Assembly (NCBI RefSeq): GCF_021117275.1
Contig: NZ_CP088245.1
Coordinates: forward strand, 4,838,001-4,902,000
Origin: Metabacillus sp. B2-18
GTDB lineage: Bacteria; Bacillota; Bacilli; Bacillales; Bacillaceae
DNA length: 64,000 nt
Direction: 5' to 3'
Part shown: positions 47,207 to 56,605 of the stretch, piece by piece
How positions within the stretch are numbered: position 1 is the stretch's first letter
Layout: the number at the start of each line of letters is the position of its first letter
Made by a program: the position numbers and the translations under genes
The notes under the pieces: generated by a model
Database searches by the model: none
What the model was told of the DNA's origin: nothing
The model's input: only the letters and a program-made list of their open reading frames with translations

Positions 47207-47965
47207 TTGTATCAAATTGATTTGAATTGTGATTTGGGAGAAAGTTTTGGGGCTTATAAGATTGGGATGGATGAAGAAGTTCTTCGTTTTATAACATCAG
47301 CGAATGTGGCTTGTGGATTTCATGCCGGAGATCCATCTGTGATGAGAAAAACGGTGCAACTTGCTCTTAAGAATAACGTTAAGATTGGAGCACACCCTGG
47401 TCTTCCTGATTTAGCAGGCTTTGGTCGACGTAACATGAGTATTTCTCCGCAGGAAGCGTATGATCTCGTTGTTTACCAAATAGGAGCTCTTTCCGGCTTT
47501 TTAACGGCAGAAGGAGAAAAAATGCAGCATGTTAAACCACACGGTGCTTTGTATAATATGGCGGCCAAAAACAGAGAATTATCGGAAGCAATTGCCGAGG
47601 CTGTTTACAAAGTAGATCCACAGCTGATTCTTTTCGGTCTTGCCGGAAGTGAATTAGTAAAGGCTGGTGAAAAAATCGGACTTAATACAGCACATGAAGT
47701 CTTTTCTGACCGAACCTATCAGCAAGACGGCTCATTAACACCACGAACTCAACCCCATGCCCTTATACATAGCTATGAAGATTCTGTTTCACAGGTTATT
47801 CGTATGATCAAGGAAGGAAAAGTTCGTTCAACGCAAGGCGTTGATGTACCTGTATTAGCTCAAACAGTTTGTATTCATGGAGATGGTCCTGAGGCTCTTG
47901 TATTCGCTAAACAGCTAAGAGAGTCAATGCAATCTGAAGGCATAGAAGTAAAAGCGTTTAGTTAG
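47207..47965 (+). CDS. pxpA: 5-oxoprolinase subunit PxpA (LamB/YcsF family)
   Basis: A 252-residue LamB/YcsF-family TIM-barrel-like subunit of 5-oxoprolinase. N-terminal block [56 protein letters not shown] and [11 protein letters not shown] are all family signatures and carry the putative metal ligands. AAGGGGGAATCTTAC precedes a TTG start (47207). Divergent from pxpBC, which differs from the single B. subtilis kip operon. Its downstream partner is a transporter gene 11 bases away. Confidence 0.95.
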   Translation: MYQIDLNCDLGESFGAYKIGMDEEVLRFITSANVACGFHAGDPSVMRKTVQLALKNNVKIGAHPGLPDLAGFGRRNMSISPQEAYDLVVYQIGALSGFLTAEGEKMQHVKPHGALYNMAAKNRELSEAIAEAVYKVDPQLILFGLAGSELVKAGEKIGLNTAHEVFSDRTYQQDGSLTPRTQPHALIHSYEDSVSQVIRMIKEGKVRSTQGVDVPVLAQTVCIHGDGPEALVFAKQLRESMQSEGIEVKAFS

Positions 47966-47976
47966 GAGGAAAATGT

Positions 47977-49218
47977 ATGGAGCCACTTAATGTTTCACCA
48001 AAAAAGGATGATAAAAGCAAATCATCTTTACCAAAAATGAATTGGTCACTCTTAATGGGGGCTGCCTTTTTAATGGCAACCTCAGCAATTGGACCTGGTT
48101 TCTTAACACAAACAACTGTGTTTACTCAAACATTAGCAGCCAGTTTTGGTTTTGTTATTTTAGTTTCTATTATTTTAGATATTTTTGCTCAAACAAATAT
48201 ATGGCGGATCATTGCTGTTTCTGAAAGAAGAGGACAAGATATCGCCAACATGGTTTTCCCGGGACTCGGGTATATCCTTTCCTTCCTAATCGTCCTTGGA
48301 GGTCTTGCCTTTAATATTGGGAATATTGCGGGTGCCGGGCTCGGTTTAAACGCGATAACCGGTGTATCGCCGGAGGTTGGTGCGGTGATTGGTGCAGTGA
48401 TTGCAATCTTTATTTTCGTTGTAAAAGAAGCAGGAAAAGCAATGGATCGCTTCACACAAATTGCCGGATTTGTCATGATTGGATTAATGATTTACGTTGC
48501 GATTACAACAGCTCCTCCTGTTGGTGAAGCGATCATCAGATCGGTTGCACCCTCCCAAATTGATGTTTTGGCGATTGTCACGTTAGTTGGTGGTACAGTT
48601 GGTGGATATATTACCTTTGCTGGTGGACATCGTCTTTTAGAAGCTGGTGTAAAAGGAAAAGCCGCGATTCCAGAGGTAACAAGAAGCTCTGTTGTCGGGA
48701 TTTTATTTACATCTGTTATGCGTATTGCCCTTTTCTTAGCCGTACTGGGAGTTGTTTCAAAAGGGTTGAGTTCACAAATTGATCCAACGAACCCACCTGC
48801 ATCTGTGTTTCAGCTTGCGGCTGGAGATGTTGGTTATAAAATTTTCGGTATTATTATGTTTTCTGCTGCCATTAAATCGGTAGTTGGTGCAGCGTATACT
48901 TCTGTTTCGTTTATTCGTACATTTAGTGATAAATTCGAGAGAAATAATAAGCTGATTACAATTGGTTTTATTGTTGTGTCAACTCTTGCATTTGTGTTGA
49001 TTGGAAAGCCAGTTAAAGTGTTAGTTTTGGTTGGTGCTTTAAATGGTCTGATTTTGCCATTAGCGCTTGGAACATTACTTGTTGCGGCTTATAAGAAGAG
49101 TATTGTTGGGGATTATAAGCATCCGTTATGGTTAACGATTTCAGGTGCGCTTGTAGTGATAGTGATGGCGTTAATGGGCGGGTATACGATTATTAAGTCG
49201 CTTCCGCAGTTGTTTTGA
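47977..49218 (+). CDS. ycsG: NRAMP-family transporter YcsG
   Basis: A 413-residue NRAMP-superfamily membrane protein with about eleven helices. The first half has GAAFLMATSAIGPGFLTQTT, the usual position of the NRAMP DPGN metal motif, which here is replaced by GPGF, so it probably does not carry divalent metals. Later blocks are GGTVGGYITFAGGHRLLEAG and SAAIKSVVGAAYTSVSF. B. subtilis ycsG follows ycsF in the kip locus. Uptake of 5-oxoproline or a related amino acid is plausible but unproven. AGGAGGAAAATGT precedes the ATG. Confidence 0.9.
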   Translation: MEPLNVSPKKDDKSKSSLPKMNWSLLMGAAFLMATSAIGPGFLTQTTVFTQTLAASFGFVILVSIILDIFAQTNIWRIIAVSERRGQDIANMVFPGLGYILSFLIVLGGLAFNIGNIAGAGLGLNAITGVSPEVGAVIGAVIAIFIFVVKEAGKAMDRFTQIAGFVMIGLMIYVAITTAPPVGEAIIRSVAPSQIDVLAIVTLVGGTVGGYITFAGGHRLLEAGVKGKAAIPEVTRSSVVGILFTSVMRIALFLAVLGVVSKGLSSQIDPTNPPASVFQLAAGDVGYKIFGIIMFSAAIKSVVGAAYTSVSFIRTFSDKFERNNKLITIGFIVVSTLAFVLIGKPVKVLVLVGALNGLILPLALGTLLVAAYKKSIVGDYKHPLWLTISGALVVIVMALMGGYTIIKSLPQLF

Positions 49219-49245
49219 TTTGGTGAATGTGGACTAAGGGTAAAA

Positions 49246-49376
49246 ATTAGTCCGTTCCATTGCGCTGCAGAAACTTGCTTTCCGCGGGGCGTGCGCTGAG
49301 CCTCCTCGGCTTTGCCTGCGGGGTCTCACCTGTCCCGCTGCTCCCGCAGGAGTCAAGTTTCTTCCGCTCCATTACA
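49246..49376. repeat. GC-rich dispersed Bacillus-type intergenic repeat
   Basis: A roughly 130-bp GC-rich block in AT-rich DNA, flanked by short near-inverted ends (GTCCGTTCCATTGCGCTGCAG and CTTCCGCTCCATTACAC) and containing CTTTCCGCGGGGCGTGCG, GAGCCTCCTCGGC, CTGCGGGG and CTCCCGCAGGAGTC. Inner segments (CCGAGGAGGCTC, CTGCGGGAGC) can pair. I recall similar repeats in many Bacillus intergenic regions; function unknown. Confidence 0.8.
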
Positions 49377-49415
49377 CTATTGTTCTTTAAATTTATTTAA
49401 ATGCACCAATCTTAA

Positions 49416-49461
49416 CCAAAAAAGCTTGTAGAGATAAATCATAGTCTCCACAAGCTTTTTC
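49416..49461. terminator. bidirectional terminator downstream of cellulase gene and ycsG
   Basis: AAAAGCTTGTAGAGA pairs with TCTCCACAAGCTTTT (one mismatch), 10-base loop, ending in T runs for both directions, between the GC-rich repeat and the cellulase anchor remnant. Confidence 0.82.
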
Positions 49462-49466
49462 ACGTA

Positions 49467-49692
49467 TTATTCTTGTTCTAATTTAGCTCTTCTTCTTAGA
49501 TAGAAGTAGGATCCAGCCCCTACTAGTAATACTAGTCCACCAATCAATAGTGTATTGAAAGAGTTTGTTGCTGTTTTTGGTAGCTTTTCACCCTTATTGT
49601 CTTTATCTTTTTCTTCTGCTTTTTCTTTATCTTTTACAGGTGTTGCTACAGGGTCTTTGCTTGCTTCGTCACCGTCAGTAGGGTCTGTGTTT
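49467..49692 (-). pseudogene. out-of-frame cell-wall sorting signal of the cellulase
   Basis: On the minus strand, in a different frame from the cellulase, the sequence reads TNTDPTDGDEASKDP, a Lys/Glu linker, then LPKTATNSF, a hydrophobic helix (LLIGGLVLLVGAG) and RRRAKLEQE with a stop at 49467: a complete sortase signal of LPxTA type. One base is missing near 49690 (GAAGGACAAAC where GAAGGNACAAAC would keep frame), so the cellulase now reads TQTLLTVTKQAKTL and stops at 49646. The anchor is therefore not translated. Confidence 0.88.
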
Positions 49693-52000
49693 GTCCTTCG
49701 TTTTCACCAGTGCCTGGTTGAGCTGGTGTTTCTTCGTTTCCGTCACCTGTACCAGGTGCGGAGGCTTTGTCGAATCTTACATTATCAACAAACATTCTTC
49801 CTGCAAAGTCACTGTTATCATCTGCGAAAATGAGTAGCATGTTACGTAATGCTGTATCTGGCTTTACGTTTTCAAGATTTGTAACATCAATTTTCGCTTC
49901 ATAGTGATACAGGTCATCTGCTGTTTTTTCTGCAGAATCTAATGCTGTTAAATCAATATCAAATGTTTCAGAAGATTGTTGCCAGAAACCTAGTGATTCT
50001 GGTTGGAAAACTAAGTTAATGGAAATTCCACCTTCTGTTGCACGTGTTGGGTCAAGGTATAAATCAAATGCAACATATTCATTGTCACCGCGTTTTAAAT
50101 CTTCTGACCAGAAGTCTAGACGTGGAGCTGATGCCCAGTTGTCAGTTGGTTTCACTTCAGGATATGCAAATTCCCATGATAATGCTTTTGAACCGTTTGC
50201 TTCTTCAATTGTTAATGCTGTTTTAACTCCTGAGTCGCCACTCCATTTCCAGCCTTGACGAGTATCATCCTCAAAAGTAGATGGAAGTGTTGCTACTCCT
50301 TCTGGGTCATTTATTACTTCAACCTCAATTTCTTTACCTGTTACCGTAATATTATCTAAAGAAACAATATCTGTATTTTCAGCTCCAACAAATAATATGA
50401 TATTTTCTAAATTATTATTGTCTGGGCTTTCTGCAATTGTTGCTAATGATGGAGCATCTTCTTTTGAAATGGTTAATACTGCTTTGTATTGATTTCCAAA
50501 TGGTACAAAATCCTCCGCTTTTACTTGGATGGCACGTGTCGGATTAGCCCATCCTGCTGAAGGTCCTTGTGGAATGGCTGCAACAGAAACAGTTGTTGGC
50601 TTGTCCACAATCACATCCATTGATAGTTCTTGCGCACCTAAAACATCTACCGACTCACCCCAGTTATCAGCAGATAGGCGTACATTTGCCCAATAGTTGT
50701 CTGCCGAAACATCACTGCTTGCATTTAATCCTGAAATTTGTAGAGCTCCATTAACACTCTTTAACGTTACATCTTTTACTGGACTATCACTATTTACGCC
50801 AAAGCCTTGTGTAGAATCTGTAAAGTCAAAAAGTACTTTCGAATATTTCGTACGATCGATCGGCTCATAAGAAACTCCTTTAATACGAGCACGAACATAT
50901 TCACCTGATAAGCTTAATTCTTTCGGCGCCCACACTTGATCAGCACCTGGATCTAAATCAGTTGCCTCTGTTTTCCCCAATTGAAACGGAGTAAACGCTG
51001 CAGATGTTTCATTTTTATTTGTTAAGGACCAGTTAGCCCAGCTAATATTATTTTCATTTAAGAAGTTGATCCATTGATTTGCTTCTTCTAAATATGGACC
51101 GTTGTTTCCATTTGCTTCACTTGTGCCCCATTCTGTTGCAAAAACAGCTTGTCCTTTTTCAAGCGCATATCTAGCATTACTCATGACATTTTCACGATTT
51201 GAGCTATCTGATGCTGCTGGATGTGAGCCAGTGTAAAAGTGAACAGTATACATTGTGTTGGCATCATCAATTGGATTATCAGCAGCTAAATCTGCGCGTT
51301 GGCTCCAGTTCGGGCTACCTACAATCACAATGTTTTGATTTCCATTATCACGGAGCATTTTAATAATTGGCTCTGCATATGATTTAACTTTTGCCCAACC
51401 TTCTGCGTTATTTGTTAATCCAGGTCCATCATTACTATTACTACTTGGTTCGTTTGCTAATTCATAGATAATGTGAGGATCATTAGGATAAAGACTTGAA
51501 ATTTCTTTAAAAAAGTTCAATGCCCCTTTATAAACATCAGCATTTGGATCTCCCGGAGCATGTACATGCCAGTCGACAATCACATACATATCGTTTGCTT
51601 TTGCTAATTCAATTCCATCAATAACTCGTTGCTTCATCAGTTTTGGATCTGTTGCATATCCACCTTCACCAACATACATCGCAAGACGAATAAGGTTTGA
51701 ACCCCAGTCATTTGAAAGAGCCGAAAACGCATTTTCATTTAAAATTCCTGGGAACCATTGTAAACCGTGAGTACTCATTCCACGGAGCTGAATTGGTTGG
51801 CCGTTTTTATCAACCAATGTTTTTTGACCATTAACTACCTTAAGACTTAATGCCCCAGCTTGAGACGGTTTTTTTCCTGGTTCAACAAGCAAGCTGTTGT
51901 AATCAGCTTCTGCTGCTGAAGCAAAATTAGGTAGTAATGATGTTAATAATCCAAGAACCATTATTAGTGCCATAAACCTTTTTAGTATTCTGTGCTTCAA
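49646..52000 (-). CDS. secreted GH5 cellulase with CBM17/28-type modules, anchor lost
   Basis: A 784-residue endo-beta-1,4-glucanase. TTG start at 52000 follows AAGGGGGATTTATT. Signal peptide 1-30 (ending ASAA), GH5 domain about 50-345 with the acid/base Glu184 in IIYELANEPSS and the nucleophile Glu290 in VFATEWGTSE, then two beta-rich modules (about 390-560 and 585-745) resembling CBM17/CBM28 of alkaline Bacillus cellulases, then a Gly/Glu/Thr linker. A one-base loss near 49690 replaces the LPKTA wall anchor with a short tail, so the enzyme should be released. First gene target of a cre site and two LacI-type operators upstream. It works with the chemoreceptor, GH1 enzyme and sugar importer next to it. 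Confidence 0.92.
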   Translation of the reverse strand: MKHRILKRFMALIMVLGLLTSLLPNFASAAEADYNSLLVEPGKKPSQAGALSLKVVNGQKTLVDKNGQPIQLRGMSTHGLQWFPGILNENAFSALSNDWGSNLIRLAMYVGEGGYATDPKLMKQRVIDGIELAKANDMYVIVDWHVHAPGDPNADVYKGALNFFKEISSLYPNDPHIIYELANEPSSNSNDGPGLTNNAEGWAKVKSYAEPIIKMLRDNGNQNIVIVGSPNWSQRADLAADNPIDDANTMYTVHFYTGSHPAASDSSNRENVMSNARYALEKGQAVFATEWGTSEANGNNGPYLEEANQWINFLNENNISWANWSLTNKNETSAAFTPFQLGKTEATDLDPGADQVWAPKELSLSGEYVRARIKGVSYEPIDRTKYSKVLFDFTDSTQGFGVNSDSPVKDVTLKSVNGALQISGLNASSDVSADNYWANVRLSADNWGESVDVLGAQELSMDVIVDKPTTVSVAAIPQGPSAGWANPTRAIQVKAEDFVPFGNQYKAVLTISKEDAPSLATIAESPDNNNLENIILFVGAENTDIVSLDNITVTGKEIEVEVINDPEGVATLPSTFEDDTRQGWKWSGDSGVKTALTIEEANGSKALSWEFAYPEVKPTDNWASAPRLDFWSEDLKRGDNEYVAFDLYLDPTRATEGGISINLVFQPESLGFWQQSSETFDIDLTALDSAEKTADDLYHYEAKIDVTNLENVKPDTALRNMLLIFADDNSDFAGRMFVDNVRFDKASAPGTGDGNEETPAQPGTGENEGQTQTLLTVTKQAKTL

Positions 52001-52035
52001 AATAAATCCCCCTTGTTTGATGTGAATCTTATATA

Positions 52036-52083
52036 GAAACCGGTTTCGTAAAAGAGAACAAAAGATGTTAGGAAACCGTTTTC
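52036..52083. promoter_or_regulatory. two LacI-type operators upstream of the cellulase gene
   Basis: GAAACCGGTTTC (52036-52047, perfect palindrome) and GAAACCGTTTTC (52072-52083, one mismatch) lie between promoter and start codon, 36 bases centre to centre. The same motif occurs three times upstream of the sugar importer operon. Confidence 0.7.
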
Positions 52084-52110
52084 TTTCTCACTTAAAAAAA
52101 TATACACCCT

Positions 52111-52162
52111 TTGAAAACGTTAACAACAAATCTAGTATACTATGGATATTTGCTAATGTAAA
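52111..52162 (-). promoter_or_regulatory. cellulase promoter with CcpA cre site
   Basis: On the minus strand TTTACA (52162-52157) and TATACT (52139-52134) are 17 bases apart. Right after the -10, TTGTTAACGTTTTCAA (52126-52111) fits the full cre consensus WTGNNARCGNWWWCAW at every defined base. CcpA bound here would block transcription when preferred sugar is present. Confidence 0.75.
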
Positions 52163-52198
52163 GCAGTATAGTAAAATAATTCTAATTTTTCACTCATT

Positions 52199-53977
52199 TT
52201 ATACACTAAACTTCTTTACTAGCTCCTGAAGTGCCAATGCTTTTTGACTTAACTCTTCAGATGATGAAGTAACATTTGCCATAATCGTATTTTGCTGTTC
52301 AACTGATGCAGCCACTTCTTCTGTATTTCCTGCTGAAAACACAGATATGTTCGAAATCTCCTCTATTAAATGAACCATGCTTTGTGTGCTAGCATTTACT
52401 TGCTCCACTATAGCTGATACTTCCTGTGATTGTGATGCAACCTCAGCTACCATATCTACAATATTCCCAAAAGAATCTCCGGTTTTATTGACCATCACAA
52501 TTCCTTCATCAACAGCATTGATTCCACCTGTCATTGACTCTAGCGCATGAGCAACTTCTGCTTGCATTTCAAAGATCACTTTTTTAATTTCCTCAGCCGC
52601 TTGTCCAGATTGCTCCGCAAGCTTTCTGACCTCATCAGCTACAACAGCAAATCCTTTTCCATGCTCACCGGCTCTTGCTGCTTCAATAGCTGCATTTAGA
52701 GCTAATAAATTAGTTTGATCAGCAACACTCGTTATTAAAGAAAGAATTTGACCAATTTGGTTTGATTTGTTACTTAACGAATTCATGGCAGAAGAGGTAT
52801 GTTGAACCTTATGCTGCACTTCATTCATCTGAACAACAGTTTGTGAAACAATTCCCTGTCCAGTTGTTGCCTTTTCATTTGTTGCTAATGTGAGATCGGA
52901 AACAGTTTGAATAGAATGTGCCGCCTGTGCCATTCCTTTTGATATTTCATGAATCACACGGTTTGCCTCAGAAGCACGTGTTACCTGATTCTCCGCACCT
53001 CCAGCTACCTCTTTAATCGCTGCTGAGATTGAATTGTTTCCTTGTTGTGTTTGTTCAGCACTAACTGTGAGCTCTTCAGATGTTGCTGCTACTCTCTCAG
53101 AGTTTTTCATTACTTCAATGATTAATTTCTTCAGATTGTCTGTCATTGTGTTAAAATCTGTTGCTAGTTTACCAATTTCATCTCTATTTTTGATCGAAAT
53201 AGGCTCTAGCAATAAATTTCCTTGCGCTACCTGCTTCACACTTCTTGACATCTCTATCAACGGACGAGAAATGCTTCTTGAAAGAAGAAGCCCCATAATA
53301 ATGGAGATAACTAATACAACGACAATCAAAATAGCTGTAATAGATAAAACGATTGTTGTTATAGTATGTCTCTCTTCTGCTGCTTTCTTTGCCTTTGATT
53401 GATTTAACTCAACAAGCTTCGTTAGATAACCTTCAACCGTTTCAATTTGTTGTCGGGATTGTTTGATCCTTTGACTTGCTTCGTCATCTTGATTAGCTCT
53501 TGATAGAGCAAGAATTTCTTCATGAACAACAAGGTATTTATCCCATTCTGCTTGGAATCCTGAATAAATAGTTTCTTCCTCTTTAGTTGAGATGGTATTC
53601 TCAAACTGCTCGAACAGCTCATCTAATCTACTAAAAATCGAGTCAAATCGTCCATCAAACTGGTTCATTTCCCCAATTGTTTCCGCACTAGCATAAAACA
53701 ATTGAAACGCAGCCACCTGCTCGACGAGATACCTCATTTCACCGAGTCTTTCTACTGATGGAAGCCACACATCCTCTACTTCACTGGATTTTTTGTTCAT
53801 TGTGTTTAATCCAGTAAGAGTAGAAACACTAAGAGCTGCAATTAAGATAAAAATGATAGCAAATACAGTAAAAATTTTTCGTCCAACAGTAAGCTTTAAG
53901 GGTAATTTCACAATAGTTCTTCGATGATTACTAGTACTACTCTTCTTCTTTCTGAATTTATGTAAGAGCTTCTGCAT
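52199..53977 (-). CDS. methyl-accepting chemotaxis protein with 4-helix-bundle sensor
   Basis: A 592-residue chemoreceptor. Start at 53977 chosen for GGATGGGGGATCTTT; an ATG eight codons upstream is in frame. Basic N-terminus, TM1 (about 35-57), an extracellular helical domain of about 145 residues (4HB_MCP type), TM2 (about 205-228), HAMP (about 230-283) and the coiled-coil signalling domain with tip [19 protein letters not shown]. Position between the cellulase and beta-glucosidase genes suggests it detects cello-oligosaccharides or a related cue, directly or through a binding protein; this is inference. Confidence 0.9.
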   Translation of the reverse strand: MQKLLHKFRKKKSSTSNHRRTIVKLPLKLTVGRKIFTVFAIIFILIAALSVSTLTGLNTMNKKSSEVEDVWLPSVERLGEMRYLVEQVAAFQLFYASAETIGEMNQFDGRFDSIFSRLDELFEQFENTISTKEEETIYSGFQAEWDKYLVVHEEILALSRANQDDEASQRIKQSRQQIETVEGYLTKLVELNQSKAKKAAEERHTITTIVLSITAILIVVVLVISIIMGLLLSRSISRPLIEMSRSVKQVAQGNLLLEPISIKNRDEIGKLATDFNTMTDNLKKLIIEVMKNSERVAATSEELTVSAEQTQQGNNSISAAIKEVAGGAENQVTRASEANRVIHEISKGMAQAAHSIQTVSDLTLATNEKATTGQGIVSQTVVQMNEVQHKVQHTSSAMNSLSNKSNQIGQILSLITSVADQTNLLALNAAIEAARAGEHGKGFAVVADEVRKLAEQSGQAAEEIKKVIFEMQAEVAHALESMTGGINAVDEGIVMVNKTGDSFGNIVDMVAEVASQSQEVSAIVEQVNASTQSMVHLIEEISNISVFSAGNTEEVAASVEQQNTIMANVTSSSEELSQKALALQELVKKFSV

Positions 53978-54044
53978 AAAGATCCCCCATCCCGCAGCCA
54001 TATGATATTGTCTATTTATCTATTTTTCTTTACCCCTTGATGAT

Positions 54045-54086
54045 AAAAATCCCCTTCCTCAACCGAAATCGGTTTCCGAAAGGGGC
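54045..54086 (-). terminator. terminator of bglA with embedded operator-like palindrome
   Basis: On the minus strand CCCCTTTC pairs with GAAGGGG-type sequence and ATTTTTA follows, just after the bglA stop. The loop holds GAAACCGATTTC (54076-54065), a match to the cluster operator, which can also fold. It may act as terminator, operator, or both. Confidence 0.6.
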
Positions 54087-54093
54087 GTCTTTC

Positions 54094-55443
54094 TTAATAA
54101 AACATGTCAAAGAAACCATTTTTAATTGTTTGCTTATACCAATAGTAACTATCTTTCTTTGTTCTTTCTAATGTATTGAAATCAACGTGAATGATTCCAA
54201 AACGCTTATCATAGCCTTCTGCCCATTCAAAATTATCAAGCAACGACCATGTGAGGTAGCCTTTAATATTTACACCACTATCAATTGCTCGTTTTAATGA
54301 TGTTAAATGTTGTTTCAAATAATCAATACGTCTTTGGTCTTTTACTCTGCCGTTTTCAACTCCATCATTGTAGCAGGCACCGTTTTCAGTAATATAAATT
54401 GGCACTGAACCGTATTGTTCGTTTATTTTTGTTAAAACCTTATAGAAGCCTTCAGGGTAGATATTCCAATCAAAATCTGTTTTTTCATAACCAATATCTA
54501 CTTTTTCAGTATCTAGTAATCCCTCATTCTCTTTGTATCTAGTCACACTGCCTGTGTAGTAGTTGATTCCAACAAAATCAATTTCTTGGTTAATGATAGC
54601 CATATCGCCTTCTTGGATAGGCACTGTTACACCTTTTTTCTCGAACCACTCTACCATAAATTGTGGATAGCTACCTTTGAATACAGGATCAAAGAACCAC
54701 TCAACAAACCAGCCTGTTGCTCTGTTACAAGCATCGATGTCTTCTTGTTTGTTGCTAAATGGCTCGTTCCATTCTGTATTAGGTGCATAACCAATTTCAC
54801 CTTCGTATCCTCCGTCTCTTAGGCGGGATACTGCTTTACCGTGTGCAAGTAGTAAATGATGTGAAATCGTTGTAGCTAATTGTAAATTTTGGAATCCTGG
54901 TGCATGAAGTCCGATAAAGTTTGATAGAAATGATACACACCAAGGTTCATTGATTGTAATCCATTTTTTAATTTTTCCGTTAAACTCTTTAAACATAACC
55001 TCAGCATAATCAGCAAACGCATCTACTGTTTCACGGTTTTCCCAGCCGCCCTTATCTTGAAGAGCTTGTGGCAGATCCCAGTGATATAGTGTACACATTG
55101 GCTCGATTCCATTTGCTAGCAATGCATCTACAAAATCATGATAAAATTGAAGACCCTTTTCATTGATTTCTCCAGTTCCATTTGGAAAAATACGTGGCCA
55201 TGATACAGAAAAACGATAAATATCAATGCCAAGTTCTTTCATTAATGCAATATCTTCTTCATAGCGGTGATAGCTGTCACACGCTACATCTCCGTTATCG
55301 CCATTTAATACTTTACCAGGTGTTTTGGCAAAGGTATCCCAAATGGAAAGACCTCTTCCATCCTCAGTTGCTGCTCCTTCGATTTGGTATGCTGCCGTTG
55401 CAGCTCCCCATCTCATCTCTTTTGGAAATTGTATAATTGCCAT
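54094..55443 (-). CDS. bglA: GH1 beta-glucosidase
   Basis: A 449-residue intracellular family 1 glycosidase (no signal peptide) that splits cellobiose and cello-oligosaccharides. The GH1 N-terminal signature is FPKEMRWGAATAAYQIEGA, the acid/base Glu lies in WITINEPWC and the nucleophile Glu in PIYITENGACYND; the sugar-binding block is SLLDNFEWAEGYDKRFG. Length is standard. The gene follows the LacI regulator by 38 bases in the same direction and may be cotranscribed. Because an ABC importer (not a PTS) accompanies it, the substrate is probably unphosphorylated. Confidence 0.95.
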   Translation of the reverse strand: MAIIQFPKEMRWGAATAAYQIEGAATEDGRGLSIWDTFAKTPGKVLNGDNGDVACDSYHRYEEDIALMKELGIDIYRFSVSWPRIFPNGTGEINEKGLQFYHDFVDALLANGIEPMCTLYHWDLPQALQDKGGWENRETVDAFADYAEVMFKEFNGKIKKWITINEPWCVSFLSNFIGLHAPGFQNLQLATTISHHLLLAHGKAVSRLRDGGYEGEIGYAPNTEWNEPFSNKQEDIDACNRATGWFVEWFFDPVFKGSYPQFMVEWFEKKGVTVPIQEGDMAIINQEIDFVGINYYTGSVTRYKENEGLLDTEKVDIGYEKTDFDWNIYPEGFYKVLTKINEQYGSVPIYITENGACYNDGVENGRVKDQRRIDYLKQHLTSLKRAIDSGVNIKGYLTWSLLDNFEWAEGYDKRFGIIHVDFNTLERTKKDSYYWYKQTIKNGFFDMFY

Positions 55444-55481
55444 TGTTGTACCTCCACCAAATTCTTTTCTTATGATTGGCT

Positions 55482-56483
55482 TTATGATTCTCTTACTACT
55501 AAATTAGAATCGATAAAAACAGGCTTTAACTCTGATTTTCCATTGATGATGTCATTTAACATATACGCAGCAAGCTTCCCAAGCTGTTCTTTATCCTGCC
55601 TTACAGTCGATAGCTTTGGACTGCTATGTCGACATGCATCAATGTCATCACAGCCAATCACAGATATATCTTCAGGAACCCTTAGTCCCTTATCTCTAAT
55701 CGCATCAATTGCACCAAAAGCCATCATATCCGATACTGCAAAAACAGCTCGCGGATAAGCTTTTGTTTCTAATATTTTATTCATGGCTTGATATCCACTT
55801 TCTTCATGGAAATCCCCATATTGAAACCACTCTTGATGAATCTCAAGGCCAAGCTGATCCATTGTTTCTCTTACACCTTTTTCGCGAAACATCGTGATCG
55901 CAGAATCTTCTTGACCACCAATAAACCCAATGTCTCTAGTTCCTTGCAAATAAAAGTGTTGAATCACTTTTCTTGATAAATTCACATTATCACTCATCAC
56001 AAAGCTTGCTTTTGGTCCGCTAAGCTCCAGGTCAATTCCCATACAAGGAATTTCCTCTCGCACAAGCTCATAGATCGCATCCTCTACTTCTTCACCAGCA
56101 ATGATGACACAACCATCTACATGAAAATGGCGACATCTTGCTAAATAACTACCATTATCTTTGTAGAATTGTTCGTTTGAGAACATGATAATGTCATAGC
56201 CTAGCGAACCAATTGTTTTTTTAAACGAAGTAACAACCTCATTAAAGAAAGGATGTGTAAAATCAACATTTACTTTACCGGCATAAATTAACCCAATTAA
56301 ATTCGATTTTTTGGTGGCAAGTGCTTTCGCAGAAAAGGTAGGCTGATATCCTGTTTCCCGGATAATATCCAGCACCTTTTTCTTCGTCTTTTCACTAATA
56401 CCACCATAATTATTTATAATTTTTGATACAGTTCCTGGAGATACTCCAGCCATCTTCGCAATATCTTTAATCGTTAAATTCAT
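55482..56483 (-). CDS. LacI-family regulator of the cellulose cluster
   Basis: A 333-residue LacI/GalR repressor: N-terminal HTH (IKDIAKMAGVSPGTVSKII, residues 4-22) with the hinge helix region KALATKKSNLIG, and a periplasmic-binding-protein-like effector domain (about 60-330) with FISGGQ-like DIGFIGGQEDS and AVFAVSDMMAFGAIDAIRD. It lies between the importer genes and bglA. Operators of type GAAACCGGTTTC, with the central CG usual for LacI family, occur upstream of the cellulase and of the binding-protein gene. Effector presumably cellobiose or cello-oligosaccharide. Confidence 0.9.
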   Translation of the reverse strand: MNLTIKDIAKMAGVSPGTVSKIINNYGGISEKTKKKVLDIIRETGYQPTFSAKALATKKSNLIGLIYAGKVNVDFTHPFFNEVVTSFKKTIGSLGYDIIMFSNEQFYKDNGSYLARCRHFHVDGCVIIAGEEVEDAIYELVREEIPCMGIDLELSGPKASFVMSDNVNLSRKVIQHFYLQGTRDIGFIGGQEDSAITMFREKGVRETMDQLGLEIHQEWFQYGDFHEESGYQAMNKILETKAYPRAVFAVSDMMAFGAIDAIRDKGLRVPEDISVIGCDDIDACRHSSPKLSTVRQDKEQLGKLAAYMLNDIINGKSELKPVFIDSNLVVRES

Positions 56484-56605
56484 AGCGGTCCCTCAATTGC
56501 CTTTCGCCTTCATAATAGATTGCTTATTTACTGTTTAGATTACTATTATTTGAAGCAATTTACAATTTGATAATGGGCAAAAAAGGATAGTAATAAATTA
56601 AAATT

